Assembly (NCBI RefSeq): GCF_964199755.1
Contig: NC_133917.1
Span: 3,107,501 to 3,171,500 of the forward strand
Length of the DNA stretch: 64,000 nt
Direction of reading: 5' to 3'
DNA from: Larus michahellis
Taxonomy: Eukaryota; Chordata; Aves; Charadriiformes; Laridae
In this document: one piece after another, positions 44,561 through 62,299 of the stretch
Layout: every line of letters starts with the position of its first letter
Position numbering within the stretch: the stretch's first letter is position 1
Position numbers and translations under genes: made by a program
The notes under the pieces: model-generated
The model's input: the letters and a program-made list of their open reading frames with translations, nothing else
Database searches by the model: none
What the model was told of the DNA's origin: nothing

Positions 44561-44999
44561 CACTGGCATCAGGCCGCCCACGCCACCATGGGGACATGTG
44601 TCCTGGTGTAAACAGCAGGGAGGGCTGTGCCCGTGACATGTCACTGGGCGGAGGGCCGGGCACACGCTGTGACACACGCTCCTGTGCCGCTGCAGCCGCG
44701 GGGCAACCAGCATGGCCGGTGTCAGCCGTGGGGCTATTTATACCTGGCCCTGCTGGCACCAGCGTCCCCGTCCCTCCTGCAGCAGCCCCTGCCAAGGGGA
44801 TGGGGACAGGGATGGGGCTGGGGACAGGGTGGGCACAGGCCAGTCCGGCGCTGCAGGGAGGGGACAGACACCCACCGCCCTGCTCTGACCCGGCCAGTGG
44901 CCTCAGGGTGCCGGGGGGTGCCCTCCATGGTGGCTTCGGGGTGTGGGGTGGCACCACGACCGATGTCAGGACGGGCAGATGCTGAGCTGCGGCGTGGCA

Positions 45000-45420
45000 C
45001 AGCACGGCCATTCCTGTCCCGTGGCACAGCATGGCATGGCACGGCACAGCCATTCCTGCCCCACAGCATGGCACAGCACGGCCATTCCTGTCCCGTGGCA
45101 CAGCACGGCATGGCACGGCACAGCCATTCCTGCCCCACAGCATGGCACAGCACGGCCATTCCTGTCCCGTGGCACAGCACGGCACGGCACGGCACAGCCA
45201 TTCCTGCCCCACAGCACAGCACAGCCATTCCTGCCCCACAGCATGGCACGGCTCAGTATGGCACGGCGCAGCCATTCCTGCCCCACGGCACAGCCTGGGA
45301 CGGCACAGCCATTCCTGCCCCATGGCACGGAAGAGCCATTCCTGCCCCACGGCACAGCATGGCCATTACTGCCACATGATTCCTGCCCCATGGCTTGGTG
45401 TGGTTGCTCCTGCCCCACAG
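45000..45420 (+). repeat. 74-bp minisatellite (GGCAC pentamer family)
   Basis: A 74-base unit has two halves, CCATTCCTGCCCCACAGCAT and CCATTCCTGTCCCGTGGCAC, each followed by GGCACAGCACGGCATGGCAC-type pentamer runs. It decays toward 45,420. It is the same pentamer family as the arrays at 28.0-28.6 kb (reverse complement) and 57.9 kb. Confidence 0.85.
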
Positions 45421-46059
45421 CCGGAGCAGAGCCATGCCGTGCCATGCCGGCAGCCCCCCCCCCCCCCGATGTTGTCCCCCCCTCTGTCCCCAAGGCTCTC
45501 CCGGCCCCCCCGGCCATGGCCCCGCCGTGCGTCAGCGCTCTCCCCATGGCGGGGGCGGGCGGCAGGGGGGGGACAGAGGGGCCCTTGTTGTGTGCCGCCG
45601 CGGGGCCCCCCCGGCCCAATGCTCAATGTGTCCCTTGTTCGGCACTGGCCCTTGGTGTCCCCATTAACATTTGCTCCGGGGCCAGGCTGTCCCCAGCAGG
45701 AGGAAGGGGACAAGCCGGGGGACTGCACCAGCCTGGCGTGTCCTCCCCCATGCACCAGGACCCTAAGAGCCCGGCTGGGACAGGGACCCCAAACACCATC
45801 CATCTCCCCCCCCCGCCACGTTGGGGGATGGCCCTGCCGATGGCCGCATCCCCAGGGACACGGTGGGGACCCAGTCACGCTTCCCGGTTATTTTGGGGAG
45901 GATAAATCAGGCAGGCGACAGGTGCCGCCGGGGGGTGAGTGACGGTTCAAGGGCAGCGGCGAGGGCAACGTGCAGCTCTGGTGGCCCGGCTGTCCCCACC
46001 CCGGCTGTCCCCAACCCTGCCGCGCCGCCCCCCCCCCCCCCCCCCCCGGCTTCCAAATC

Positions 46060-46573
46060 ACCAGCTATTAAATATAGATGATATTACCGGGGGAAGACGC
46101 ATGAGAGAAAAGGCCCCTTTCAGTGGCTCTCAATATACGTACAAGTTTATATACAGAAACTGTCCAAAACAGGAAAAAAAAAAGAAAAAAAAAAAAAAAG
46201 AAAAAAAATATAAAGGGGAGGGGGACGAGGCAAGCGGGGGGGGGCTGGACCCCCCCCTCCCTGCCCCCACGCTCCCCCCACTCTGTACAGGATCTGGCCG
46301 CTCGCTATTTACATCGGGGGCATTTTTACAGGGGAGCAGGGGAGCGCCGTGCCGGCGATGCCCCCCCGGGGCGGGTAAAGGCACCGGGGCTGCTGCGCGT
46401 CTGCGCCTGGCACCGTGAAGGCACATGGCGGGGACCTGGGTGTCCCCAAGGAATCTGAGGGGGGGACACCCAGGCGTCTCCGGGGGTGATCCAGGCATCC
46501 CCGGGGGGGCGGGGGTGTGGGTCCCAGGCGACCCCAGGGGTGGCAGCAGCCCCCCCCCCCCACCGTGGGGGAC
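46060..46573 (-). other. NR4A1: NR4A1 3' UTR
   Basis: Downstream of the NR4A1 stop. On the minus strand it has a T-rich run (46,171-46,210), then TGTATATAAACTTGTACG and a final A/T-rich patch at about 46,070-46,085 with ATTTAATA. No canonical AATAAA is seen, so the exact end is uncertain. Confidence 0.55.
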
Positions 46574-49008
<2,435 letters not shown>

Positions 49009-50889
49009 CTCTGTGGGGAGAGCGGGGCGTCAGTGGGGACCCCGCCGCTGCCCCCGGCCCCCCCCCAGAAGATGGAGATGGGGCAAGAACCGCAGGGGCT
49101 TCCCTAGGATCCCCCCCCTCGTGCCAGAGCCGGACCCCCGGAGCCGGTGGCTGCCCGGTGGCGGCCACTGCCGTCCCCAAGAAAGGTCACGCCGCAGCCA
49201 ATGGGCGCAAAGGACATTTGCCCAAAACGCTGGCTTAGCAAAGCTGGGAAAGGGAAGGAGGGAGGAATGTGGCCGGCAGATTCCCAAGCTCCGGGGCTGG
49301 CCGGGGGAAGCCAGCGCTGAACCGGGGCTCGAGGGTCCCGCTCCCACCATGACCCATTTCGGGGCCTTTTGGAGAAGCAAAGGCAGCCGGAGCTGGCGGC
49401 TGCAGGGGGAGAGGAGCCCACCCCCTCCCGGCCCCGCAGCCCCCTGGCCCCGCGGCACAGATCTGGCCCCGCATAAGACGTAACAGGAGTCCCGGGTCCA
49501 GCTGAAAGCCAAGCCAGGAGTCACCCTGATGGCAAGACGATAATGTAATTCATCTCGCAGACCTTTAAAGGTCACGCCGCTCCTGGCCCCCGGCCGCTGC
49601 AGCCCCGACACGGCACCGCTGCCAGCTCACCCGCCGGCCCCCGGCTTCCCCCGGCCAACTCCGGGCAGCTTTCGCCGATGCCCGGAAAGCCGATACCCGC
49701 CCGGGGAGCCAGGTTTAAAAATACCCAGCGTGGGTCCAGCCTTGGCACCCACCGGGTGGCACCGGCCCCCAGCCCGCTCCCAGTGCCCCAGTGGGGTTTG
49801 TGCCCATCCACTGGGCACCAGGGCTGTGCCGGGCTCAGCCGGTGGGTTCAGAGGGGAGGGTGACCCCCCAGCTGCCTCCTGTCGCTGCATACAGCCCGGG
49901 GGGGGCATGACGCCGTGCTGGGGACATGGCAGCAGGGGACTCTGGCTCTGCCGGCGGCAGCTTTCCCTGCCGGCATGCAAATCCCGGCTGCAAATCGCCG
50001 GCCCGGCTATGCAAAGCCTCGACCTGTCCTGCCACCCCGGCGCGGGGTTTGCCTGGCAGCAGCGGGCAGCACCCGGCACCGTCGCCGTTTCCTTATTCAA
50101 ATGCTTTTGCCCTCGCCCGCCCGCTCGCTGGCGGCATTTGGGGTCCCCCCTGCCCTGAACCCCCCCCTGCCCGGGGGGAACCAGGCACAAATTCCTGCGG
50201 CCGCCCCTGCGCTGCCCACGGGTAGTAGTTGCAGATTCCTCGTTTGGGGAGCGCAGGCAGCTGCCCGTGCCCAGGGCCGGAGGCCGCTGCCCATGCGGGC
50301 TGGTGGCAGCCCCTGGCACCGGGCCCTGGGCCGCGGGTGGGCGAGAGCAGCCGGCAGTGCCGGGGGGGGGTAACGCTGCCCACCTCCCTGCCGGCACCTG
50401 CTGCCCTGCCCTGCCAAAACGCAGCCGCTGCCAGGCCTCTGTGGGCAGCGGGGGGGCTTGCCTGCACTTTCCTGCCTGCACGGCCATGGCAGTGCCCCCG
50501 CTGCTGCCTGCACTGCAACGTCCCTGCTGCTGCCTGCACTTTCCTGCCCGCACTTTCCTGCCTGCTCCAGCTCCGCAGCTCCTCTGCTCAGGGCTCCGGG
50601 GGTGATGCCTGGTTTGGGGGTGGCTCTGCCCCCCACAGCCCCCGGGCGTCGGGGCTCTCCCTGGCTGCAGCCGGATCCGGCGCGGGGGGGGGGGTCGGGA
50701 CCGGGGACCAGCTCAGCCCCGGCTCCGCAGCCCGACACAGCCCGGGGGCAGCCCCGACAAACGGTTCCCGGTCCCGCACGGCTCATCCCGGAGCCCGGGC
50801 ATCGCGCTCGTCCCGGGACACCCAGGACCGGGACCCCTCGCTCTGCCGGCCCCCGGCCGGTGTGCCTCCCCTCCCCGCTTCTCCCCGGT

Positions 50890-51540
50890 GCCACCGGGTA
50901 GCCCCGAGGGTCAGCCCCGCACGGCGCTCACAGCCCGGTCCCTTCCACCGGGACACCCGACTCTCCCCGGTGGCACCGGGGCTTGCCGGGACTCGTGTGT
51001 CCTTCGGACACGTGAGCCCGGCTCCGCCCGGTACCACTGGGACACCCGACCCCGTGCACCTTGCAAGACGCCCACGGCCCCAAGCCCCCGGTGTCACCGG
51101 GACATCCGAATCAACTCCCTGAGTGCCACCCGGGAAGCGCGACCCCTTGCACTTTGCAGGACGTCCGCCGCTCTGAGCCCCCGGTGCCACCGGGAACCCC
51201 GACCCCAGCTCTCCCCGGTGCCGCCCGGGATACCCGAACTGGTTCTCCCCTCTTCCAACCGGGACGCCCGACCCCATGTACCTTGTGCAGGACGCCCGCC
51301 GCCACTCGCTCCCGGTGCCACCGGGACACCCGAACCGACTCGCCCCGGTGTCACAGGGACACCCGGACTGGCTCCCCCTCGGTGTCACCCGAGACGCCCG
51401 ACACCGTGCACCTCCCGGCGTTCGCACCCCCGGTCCCCGGTACCACCGGGACACCCGACCCAACTCCTCCCGCTGTCACGGGGCCACCCCACCGGGCTCG
51501 CCCCGCTGCCACCCGGGACCCCCGACCCCGTGCCCCTCCC
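50890..51540 (-). repeat. Tandem repeats in NR4A1 intron 1 (GTGCCACCGGGACACCCGA)
   Basis: Imperfect units of roughly 30-60 bases sharing GGTGCCACCGGGACACCCGA and CCCCGTGCACCTTGCA segments. The array ends close to the predicted first exon. The rest of intron 1 (49,012-50,890) is GC-rich and single-copy, with no recognised element. Confidence 0.75.
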
Positions 51541-51609
51541 GCTGCGCGCAACGCGGGGACATCCCGCCCCCGCGCTGCCCCCCGCCCGCTCCCCGCCTCC
51601 CGCTGCCGC

Positions 51610-51880
51610 CGTACCCGGGTTGCCGGCGCGGCGGTGCTGGGTCCCCGCTCCGGTCGCCGCTCTGGTCCCCGCTCCGCCGGGCTCCGGCTCCGCCACTACT
51701 TTCTCTTAAGCGCTCGGTGACGCGCGGGGCGGCGCGCGAGCCCGTGACGCACGGCGGCGCCGTAGAAGGCGCGGGGGGGCGGTTCCGGCGGGGGCGCGGC
51801 CGTGACGCACGCGGGGTTCCATTGACGCAACCGCGGCGCCCGCGCTAAAAATACCCGCGCGGCTCCGGCTAAAAATAGTG
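51610..51880 (-). promoter_or_regulatory. NR4A1: NR4A1 proximal promoter: AP-1/CRE-like and MEF2 sites
   Basis: Three exact TGACGCA motifs lie at 51745-51751, 51803-51809 and 51823-51829, with a TGACGCG at 51718-51724. The complement TGCGTCA is the AP-1-like element known from mammalian Nur77 promoters. Upstream on the minus strand sit two MEF2-type sites: CTAAAAATAG (51869-51878, consensus) and CTAAAAATAC (51845-51854, one mismatch). A donor on the minus strand near 51,616 (CCCGG|GTACGG) would end a short non-coding first exon. Mitogen-, calcium- and depolarisation-induced transcription is expected. Confidence 0.8.
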
Positions 51881-52059
51881 CGGGCGCCCCCCGGCCCCCC
51901 TCTCCCCCCCCCCGGGGCTCCCGGGGCCGCCGGCGGAGGGAGGGGGGGGGGAAGGCGGGGGCGGGAGGCCCCGGTGTCGGCAGCGGGACGAGCGGCGAGA
52001 CGGGACGGGCAGGGGCGGCAGCGGGGCCCGGGGCCCTCCGGGGGCCGGTATCCCCGGGG

Positions 52060-52565
52060 CGGGTACCCCGGTGTCTCCTCGGTGCTGCCGTACCCCGGTG
52101 TCTCCATCCCCGGTGCTGCCCCCTTGGTGCCGGTATCTCTGGTGTCGTTATGCCCGGTGTCCCCTCGGTGTCCCCATCCCCGATGCCCCCTTGGTGCGGG
52201 TATCTCCGGTGCCCCCTTCCCTGGTGTCCCCTCGGTGCCGGTATCGCCCATGCCGTTATCCCTGGCGCACCCTCGGTGCCGGTGTCTCCGCTGCCCCCAT
52301 CCCCGGTGCCCCCTCAGTGCCGGTATCTCCGGTGCCGTTATCCCCGGCGCTCCCTCGGTGCCCCCATCGCTGGTGCCCCCATCCCCGGTGTCCCCTCGGT
52401 GCCGGTATCTCCGGCACCACCATCCTCGGTGCCCTTCCGGTGCCGTTATCCCCGGCGCCCCCTCAGTGCTGGCATCCCTTTCCCCCTGTCCCCGGTGCCG
52501 CTATCCCCGGTGCTCTCCCGTATCCCCGGCGCCGCTATGCCGGTATCTTCGGTGCTCAGCGTCCC
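52060..52565 (+). repeat. Minisatellite upstream of NR4A1 (CCGGTGCCCCCTCGGTGCCGG)
   Basis: Imperfect short units combining CCTCGGTGCCGGTATCTCC and GGTGCCGTTATCCCCGGCG, about 18-45 bases, lying 0.2-0.7 kb upstream of the NR4A1 proximal promoter. Confidence 0.8.
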
Positions 52566-52879
52566 CGGTACCCCCGCTGTCCTCCTGCCCGGTGCCCGGG
52601 TGCGGGACACCGCGTGTTCCGTCGCCCCCCCCGCCCCAGCCCGGTCCCGGCGGGGAGACCCTGGCCGGGGCGATGGAAAGAGCGGCGGCTGCTGGCGGGC
52701 GCCCAGCGCCGGGAACGGCGCCCGCGGGCTGGAAAGATGAGCTCAGCCCGTGCGGGGCCGGCGGGAGGGCGAGGGAGGGGCGAGGAGGGACCCGGTAACC
52801 CCCTCCCCCCGGTTCCCGCCGGTACCCGCTCCCGGGGGCGAACCGGGGGTCCTGGGGGACACGGCCCGCCTGGTCACTG

Positions 52880-53770
52880 AGGGAAGGGGCGTTAGTGCCA
52901 CCCCCGTTAGTGTAACCCTCGTTACTGCCACCAGCGATGCCACCAGCAACGAACCCCCCTGTTAGCGCCACCCCCGTTAGTGCCACCAGCGATGTGCCCC
53001 CCGTCAGTGCCACCCCCATTAGTGCCACCAGCGATGTCCCCCCTGTTAGTGCCACCCCCGTTAGTGCCACCAGTGATGCCACCATCAATGCCCCCCCGTT
53101 AGTGCCACCAGCGATGCCCCCCCCGTTAGCGCCACTCCCGTTAGTGCCACCAGCGATGCCACCAGCAATGCCCCCCCCGTTAGTGCCAGCCCCATTAGTG
53201 CCACCAGTGATGTCCCCCCTGTTAGTACTCCCCCTTTAGTGCCACCAGCGATGCCACCAGCAATGCCCCCCCCGTTAGTGCCAGCCCCGTTTGTGCCACC
53301 AGCGATGCCACCAGCAATGTCCCCTCCGTTAGCACCACCTCGTTTGTGCCCCCAGTGACGCCAGCCTTCGGCAATGCCCCCCCCGTTGGTGCCAGCCCTT
53401 TACAATGCCACCAGCGATGCCACCAGCAATGTCCCCTCCCTTTGGTGCCACCTCCATACTGCCACCAGCAATGCTTCCCCTTAGTGCCTCCCCCTTAGTG
53501 CCCCGGCGATGCCAGCCTTCGGCGATGCCACCCCCGCTAATGCCAGGTCCCCCCCTTTAGTGTCATCCCCATTAGTGCCACGAGCAATATCCCCCCCCCC
53601 TCGTTAGTAACCCCCCGTTTTTGCCCCCAGCGATGCCAGCCTTCGGCGATGCCACCCCCGTTAGCGCCAGCCCTTTGCCGTGCCACCAGCGATGCCACCA
53701 GCAATGTCCCCCCCCCCCGTTAGTGCCACCCCCATTAGTGCCACTTCCACTAGTGCCACCCCAGCAGCGT
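52880..53770 (+). repeat. Minisatellite (GTTAGTGCCACCAGCGATG)
   Basis: About 30 imperfect units of 18-40 bases made from CCCCCGTTAGTGCCACC, AGCGATGCCACCAGCAATG and variants. The shortest building block is GCCACCAGC. Open frames across it are repeat artefacts. Confidence 0.88.
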
Positions 53771-54083
53771 CCCCCGCCGTGGCAGAGCCCCCCGGCACGG
53801 CCCCGCGGGGGGAGCGGAGCAGCCCTCGGGCCGGGGGGCCCGTGTCGGGCTCCGGCCCATCCCCGAGGCTTCGGGGCGGCTCGGCGGGGCCGGGCCCGGG
53901 GAAGAGCTGCGGGGACCCCCGGCGCTGGGACCGTGCCCGGCTTCCCGGGACCCCCCCCCGGCCCCGCCAGGAGCGGCGAGGGGGGAAGCCTGTCACCGGC
54001 GGAGACCGGGGGGGGCACGGCGCCGGCAGCCGGGGGGGTCCCGGGGGTGACGGGCCGTGGCCGCCCCCTCCCGCCGCCCGTTA

Positions 54084-54180
54084 CCTCGCTCCGTCCCCAG
54101 GTCCCGCCGCCGCGCGGTCCCGCGCGCCGCCCGCCCCAGCCGGGGCCCCCATGACGTCACACCTGGCCGCTGACGTCGCC
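54084..54180 (-). promoter_or_regulatory. NR4A1: Candidate distal NR4A1 promoter and alternative first exon
   Basis: A perfect palindromic CRE TGACGTCA is at 54152-54159, with TGACGTCG at 54171-54178, inside a second CpG island (about 53,780-54,340). On the minus strand a donor GCGAG|GTAACG lies near 54,094, about 60 bases below the CRE. That fits a short first exon splicing to the NR4A1 coding exons. The nearest minus-strand gene downstream is NR4A1. TAMALIN ends 1.9 kb upstream. Confidence 0.45.
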
Positions 54181-54340
54181 GGGATCCCGCGGCGTCACCG
54201 GGGCCGCCCCCGCGGGGATCCCCCGCGCTCGGCCGGGCCCCGCCGGGGTCCCCGCACCCCACCAGCGGCGCCGCCGGTACCGGCGCTCGGCCCGGGGGGC
54301 AAACCGGGAGCTGCAGCCGGTGCCGGCCCCATGCTGGGGG

Positions 54341-56014
54341 GCGTAGCCGGTGCAAACGGGGGGGGGGCACAGCCGGTGAGAGCCCGGGGGTACGGCCAGG
54401 AGTCCCTGGGACACGGCCAGGCCGGGGATCCCGGAGCCAATGGGGGTCCCGAAGCCACTGGGGTCACGGAGTGTGGCCAGCAGCAGCCCCCTCGCACCCC
54501 TCACTCGGTGGCCGAGCTGGTGGTGGCACTGCTGGTGGCAGGAGGGTGACGCCAGCAGCCCCTGCACCCGGGATTAGCTGTACCCCAGCTCCGGGGGAGG
54601 AAACCCGAGCCCGTCACCCCGGCAAGGCCACGGGGATGCGTGGGGGGAGCCCTGGCTCACGCCGGCCCTGGGGCGATGGATCCACCTCAACACCCCAGTG
54701 GGGACACGGGGACACAGTGGCTGCCAGCCAACCCTTCCTGCTGCCCCCAGGGCCTGTGCAGCCGGGGCTGGGGTGGGCGTCGGGGGTTCACAGGGTGCCC
54801 ACGGGCCGGGTGGGTGTCGGAGATCGCAGGGTACCCACAGCCGGGGCTTGGTCCCTGCTCCGGGCCTATATTTGTGGGTAATGACAGGCTGCTCTGGGGC
54901 GTTCCCGGGCCGTCCCCGGCAGCCACGGCCCCACCAGCGTCGCCCGGCTCAGCCGGTGCCACGCGTGACCCCGGCATCCAGCCCATGGCACACGCAGCAC
55001 CCGGTTGGGGCTAAAAAAAGCTCCGCGTGGGGTGGCAGCTGCTGCGGGGGGTGGGGGGGGAAGGGGTGGGTGTCCCGTGACGGGGACAGGGTGCCCCAAC
55101 ACTGGCAGCGCGCGGGCGGGTGCCGCGAGCGTGGCCCTGTGAGCCAGACCATAAATGTCCAAGTGCGGAGCCGTCCTGGAACGGGGACAAGGCAGGAGAG
55201 CGGCGGGGAGCTGGCACACCCCCCCCCCCCCCGTGCACGTGTGCGCACACACAGCCCTGCAGCACACACGTGTACACCCCACACCCCCCCAAAACCTCCT
55301 GCAGACACCCCCTGGGGTCCCGAGGGGCTGAGACCCACGGGGGCCTGGCTGTGGGGTGCAGCTCAGAGCTGAGGCTCCCTCAACACGCAACGGCCCGGCT
55401 GGGGACAGTCACAAGTCACAGGGGAAACTGAGGCACGGAGCCCATGGCAGAGGGCTCTCCAGGCCTGCACGGCAGGCTTGTGCAAGGTGATCCCTGTGCA
55501 AGGGAATCCTCGAGCGAGGACACCCCCGTGGGTGCTCGCTGCAGCGCCTGGGGGGGGGACTCGGTGCCCCCCAAGGCCTCTGGATGCTGCTTCGGTGGGG
55601 CTGGGGGACAAGGGGGTGAGGGGGGACCCCGGTGCCCGCCCCACTCCCCGCGGGCACCCCGTCCCCGCGGGCGGAAGGGCTCAGGGTGGGACCAGCTTCC
55701 CGCCGGCTGCTGGAGGAAGCGGGGCAGGAAGGGCCTGGCCGGGGCCCTGCAGTGCCGGGACGCGACCCACGGCACCGGGGGCTGCCGCGCGTGGGGGGCC
55801 GGGGGGGCAGGTCCCTGGGAGCCCACGCAGGGTCCAAGGTGACACCGGCCACCTTTCTGCCTGGAGCTTGGCCGGCCAGCGGGAGGGCAAAGGGGGCAAG
55901 CATGGGGGGCTGCAGACCCATGGGCTCCCCAAAGGACATGTTCCCCCCGCCCCCCAGCCAGCCTGTCCCCGTCCCCTCGGGGCTCTGTCCCCCCCCCAGT
56001 CACAGCCACGCACC
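54341..56014. other. NR4A1-TAMALIN intergenic sequence
   Basis: GC-rich single-copy DNA. It contains a CArG-like CCTATATTTG at about 54,866-54,875, an isolated ACCATAAATG at about 55,149 and a C run near 55,220. No gene recognised. Confidence 0.5.
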
Positions 56015-56395
56015 GCTGCAAAAAGTCTCTGTATTGGCGAGCGCCGAGCATACCGGCGCGGTACAAAAGCCCCCGGGGCAGGGGGAGGCAGGAGGCCTGT
56101 GGCCCCCCCCCGAGCCGGGGGTGGGATGCAGGGCTTCCCCCCGTGCCCCCCAGCAAGGAGGGCACCGATTCCTGAGATGAGCGGTGGCTTCTGGAGCCGC
56201 CTCGGGGAGGGTCCCACATCTGCCCCTCGGTGCCACGACCCTCATGTCCTGGGTCGGGGGGGGGCCGTCCTGGGACCCCCGGGGCTGACCCCGAGCTCCT
56301 TCCAGCGGCCCCCGGGGAGGGGGTTGGGGGGGGGGGGCACGCAGCCCCTTGCAATAAATAAATAAATAGGTCTGGGGGGGCGGAGGCAGCCCTGG
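56015..56395 (-). other. TAMALIN: TAMALIN 3' UTR
   Basis: Follows the TAMALIN stop. It includes a minus-strand (TTTA)n patch near 56,353-56,367. A variant poly(A) hexamer AATACA (minus strand, 56035-56030), followed by GAGACTTTTTGC, suggests the end near 56,015. Confidence 0.5.
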
Positions 56396-60280
<3,885 letters not shown>

Positions 60281-60470
60281 GGCCGGGCCGGGCCGCCCCG
60301 CGCGCCGCTATATCAGCCCGCGGGGGGCGGGGCCAGCTCTCGCCACGCCCCCTCCCATGAGAACACGCCCCTTTCCCGAGCAAACCACGCCCCTTCTGGC
60401 GCCAGGTCTCTCCCCAAACGTAAGCCACGCCCCCGCACTAAGCCACGCCCCCAACCCCCCCGCCCCGGCG
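60281..60470 (-). promoter_or_regulatory. TAMALIN: TAMALIN promoter with five CACGCCC (KLF-type) boxes
   Basis: CACGCCC occurs at 60344-60350, 60364-60370, 60386-60392, 60426-60432 and 60444-60450, all in one orientation. A GATATA element (minus strand, about 60,314-60,309) lies about 30 bases above the ATG and could serve as a weak TATA box. The 5' UTR would then be very short. Confidence 0.55.
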
Positions 60471-60499
60471 CGGGGACGATGCTGGGGACAGCGGGGACG

Positions 60500-60910
60500 G
60501 GGGGCGGCGGGGGGTGTCAGGGGTGTCACCGCCCCGGGGATCACCATGGCGATGACAATGGGACTGTGCGGGTGGGGGGGGGGCTGTGTGTGTGTGTCAA
60601 GGATGATAATGGGACAGGGTGGGGGGGTGTCAAGAGCGTCACCACGGGGTGTCACCGCCCCGGGGATCGTCTCGGGGGTGACAATGGGACGGTGCAGGGA
60701 GGAAGGGGGGGCGTCACCACCCTGGGGATGGTCTTGAGGACGATAATAATGGGCTGGTGCGTGGGGCGGGTCAGGGGTGTCCCTGCAGGGTGCCACTGCC
60801 CCAATGATCACCTTGGGGATGATAACGGGACAGTGGTGGTGGTGGTGGTGGGGGGGTCAGGGGTGTCACCGTGGGGTGCCACTGCCCCAGGGAGCACCCC
60901 AGGGATGATA
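60500..60910 (+). repeat. Degenerate tandem repeat upstream of TAMALIN
   Basis: Units of roughly 80-130 bases share GGGGATCATCTCGGGGATGA-like and ACAATGGGACTGTG-like blocks with G runs and a short GT tract (about 60,585). The remaining sequence to 62,295 is moderately GC-rich, contains A/T-richer patches near 61,230-61,260 and 61,500-61,560, and shows no recognised gene. Confidence 0.6.
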
Positions 60911-62299
60911 ACAGGAGGAAGGGGAGGGTTTCCCGGGGGCAGGAGCGATGCCGCTCCCAGCAGCTGTCTCACTCCCCAGGACGAGACCCACCACCGCGGC
61001 CACATTTGGGGCTCAGTTCAAGGCTGGAGCCGGAGCCCCAGGCCGAGCCTCCAGCCTGGCAGACGGAAGATTTAAACCGCTCCCCAGGAGCTTTGCCAGT
61101 GCCAGGGCCCCGGGAAGAACAATTCCCGGAGGCAGGAATGGGACAGGGCTCTGGGCAGCCCCTTGCATTACACCCAGAGGCAGCAGGAATTTTCCAGCTG
61201 GAATTAAGGGTTTTGCCCAGATGTTTATTTAAAATTTGCCAAAAAAAATAATAAATCAGTTTGTGACAGTCCCGCTGGCGTTACAGCCCAGCCACCCGGC
61301 CAGGGGCTGGCCAGGGGCACTGGGCAGCTCCCGGAGCCGGGCTGCTCCCGCTTGGAAGCGTTTGGGAAAGGCCAGGATCGAGCCCACCACGCTGTCACCC
61401 TTCATCAGGGAGCAAAGAGGAGCGTCCCATCCCTCTCCCCAGACCTGGCAGCCCAGGGAATGACGCGGACGAAGCCATCCCAGCCCCATTTTCCCACCAC
61501 ATTTCCTACAAGAGGAGTAATAAAGACAATTTTTTTGCTTTAAAAACCAAAAAGCATCCTCTCACCTCACCCGCCGTCTCAGCTTCCACACCGGGGTCAG
61601 AGTGTGGGGGGCTGCGGCAGGAGCTGCAGACAAAGCCGGGAGCGAGGGGGGGATGAGCCCAGATGGCGGTTCCCCCGCCCCGAGTCTGAGCCCAGGGGGA
61701 CCCCGGATTTTCCCCTTGATCCGCTCACAAGATGCTCGTTCACGGGAGGCTCTAATTAGGGAGAATTAGCGGGGGCAGCTTGCACAGAACTGAGCAAACA
61801 GGATTTTATGGGGCTGCTGGGCGGTTTGGACCAAAATTCACCCTTCTTCGGAGCTGCGGCTCCGTGCGCAGAGAGCGGGGGGATGCCAGGGGGGACAGGG
61901 GGCACTGTGGGGACCTGCCCCCCCCACCCCGTCCTGCCGCAGTGACCGACCCACAGCAGGGGTGGGGGGGAAAAGACCTGATTTTGGCTGCTGGTCCCTG
62001 CGTTGGCTGGAAATCCCTCCGCTGCGTCCTCCTCTCCCCTCTGCTGGGATCACAGCCTCTCCCGAGTACACCATCGCCACTAACAAGGGGAATATTCAAC
62101 GTTAAGATCTGCTGAAGAGGATTCCCGGGGAGATGAATGCAGGGAATGAGACACCCCCCCCCCCCCCCCCCGCCCCCAGACGCTCCTCTGGGGCTGGGGG
62201 GAGTATAAGCTTGGGCAGGCCTCGGCACTCGGTTCCCACCCCCCTACGCCACGGCTAACCCTTGGCAGCAAACGGCGAGAGACTCCCAACACCTCACGT

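Larger units (their letters stand above)
43761..46059. other. ATG101-NR4A1 intergenic region
   Basis: Begins with a GC-rich shelf (43,800-44,050), continues with two tandem arrays listed separately, then a GC-rich single-copy stretch to the NR4A1 3' end. No gene recognised. Confidence 0.6.

Noticed and set aside
52937-53239. PVSATSD-type repetitive frame upstream of NR4A1
   Set aside because: It is the translation of the GTTAGTGCCACC array.
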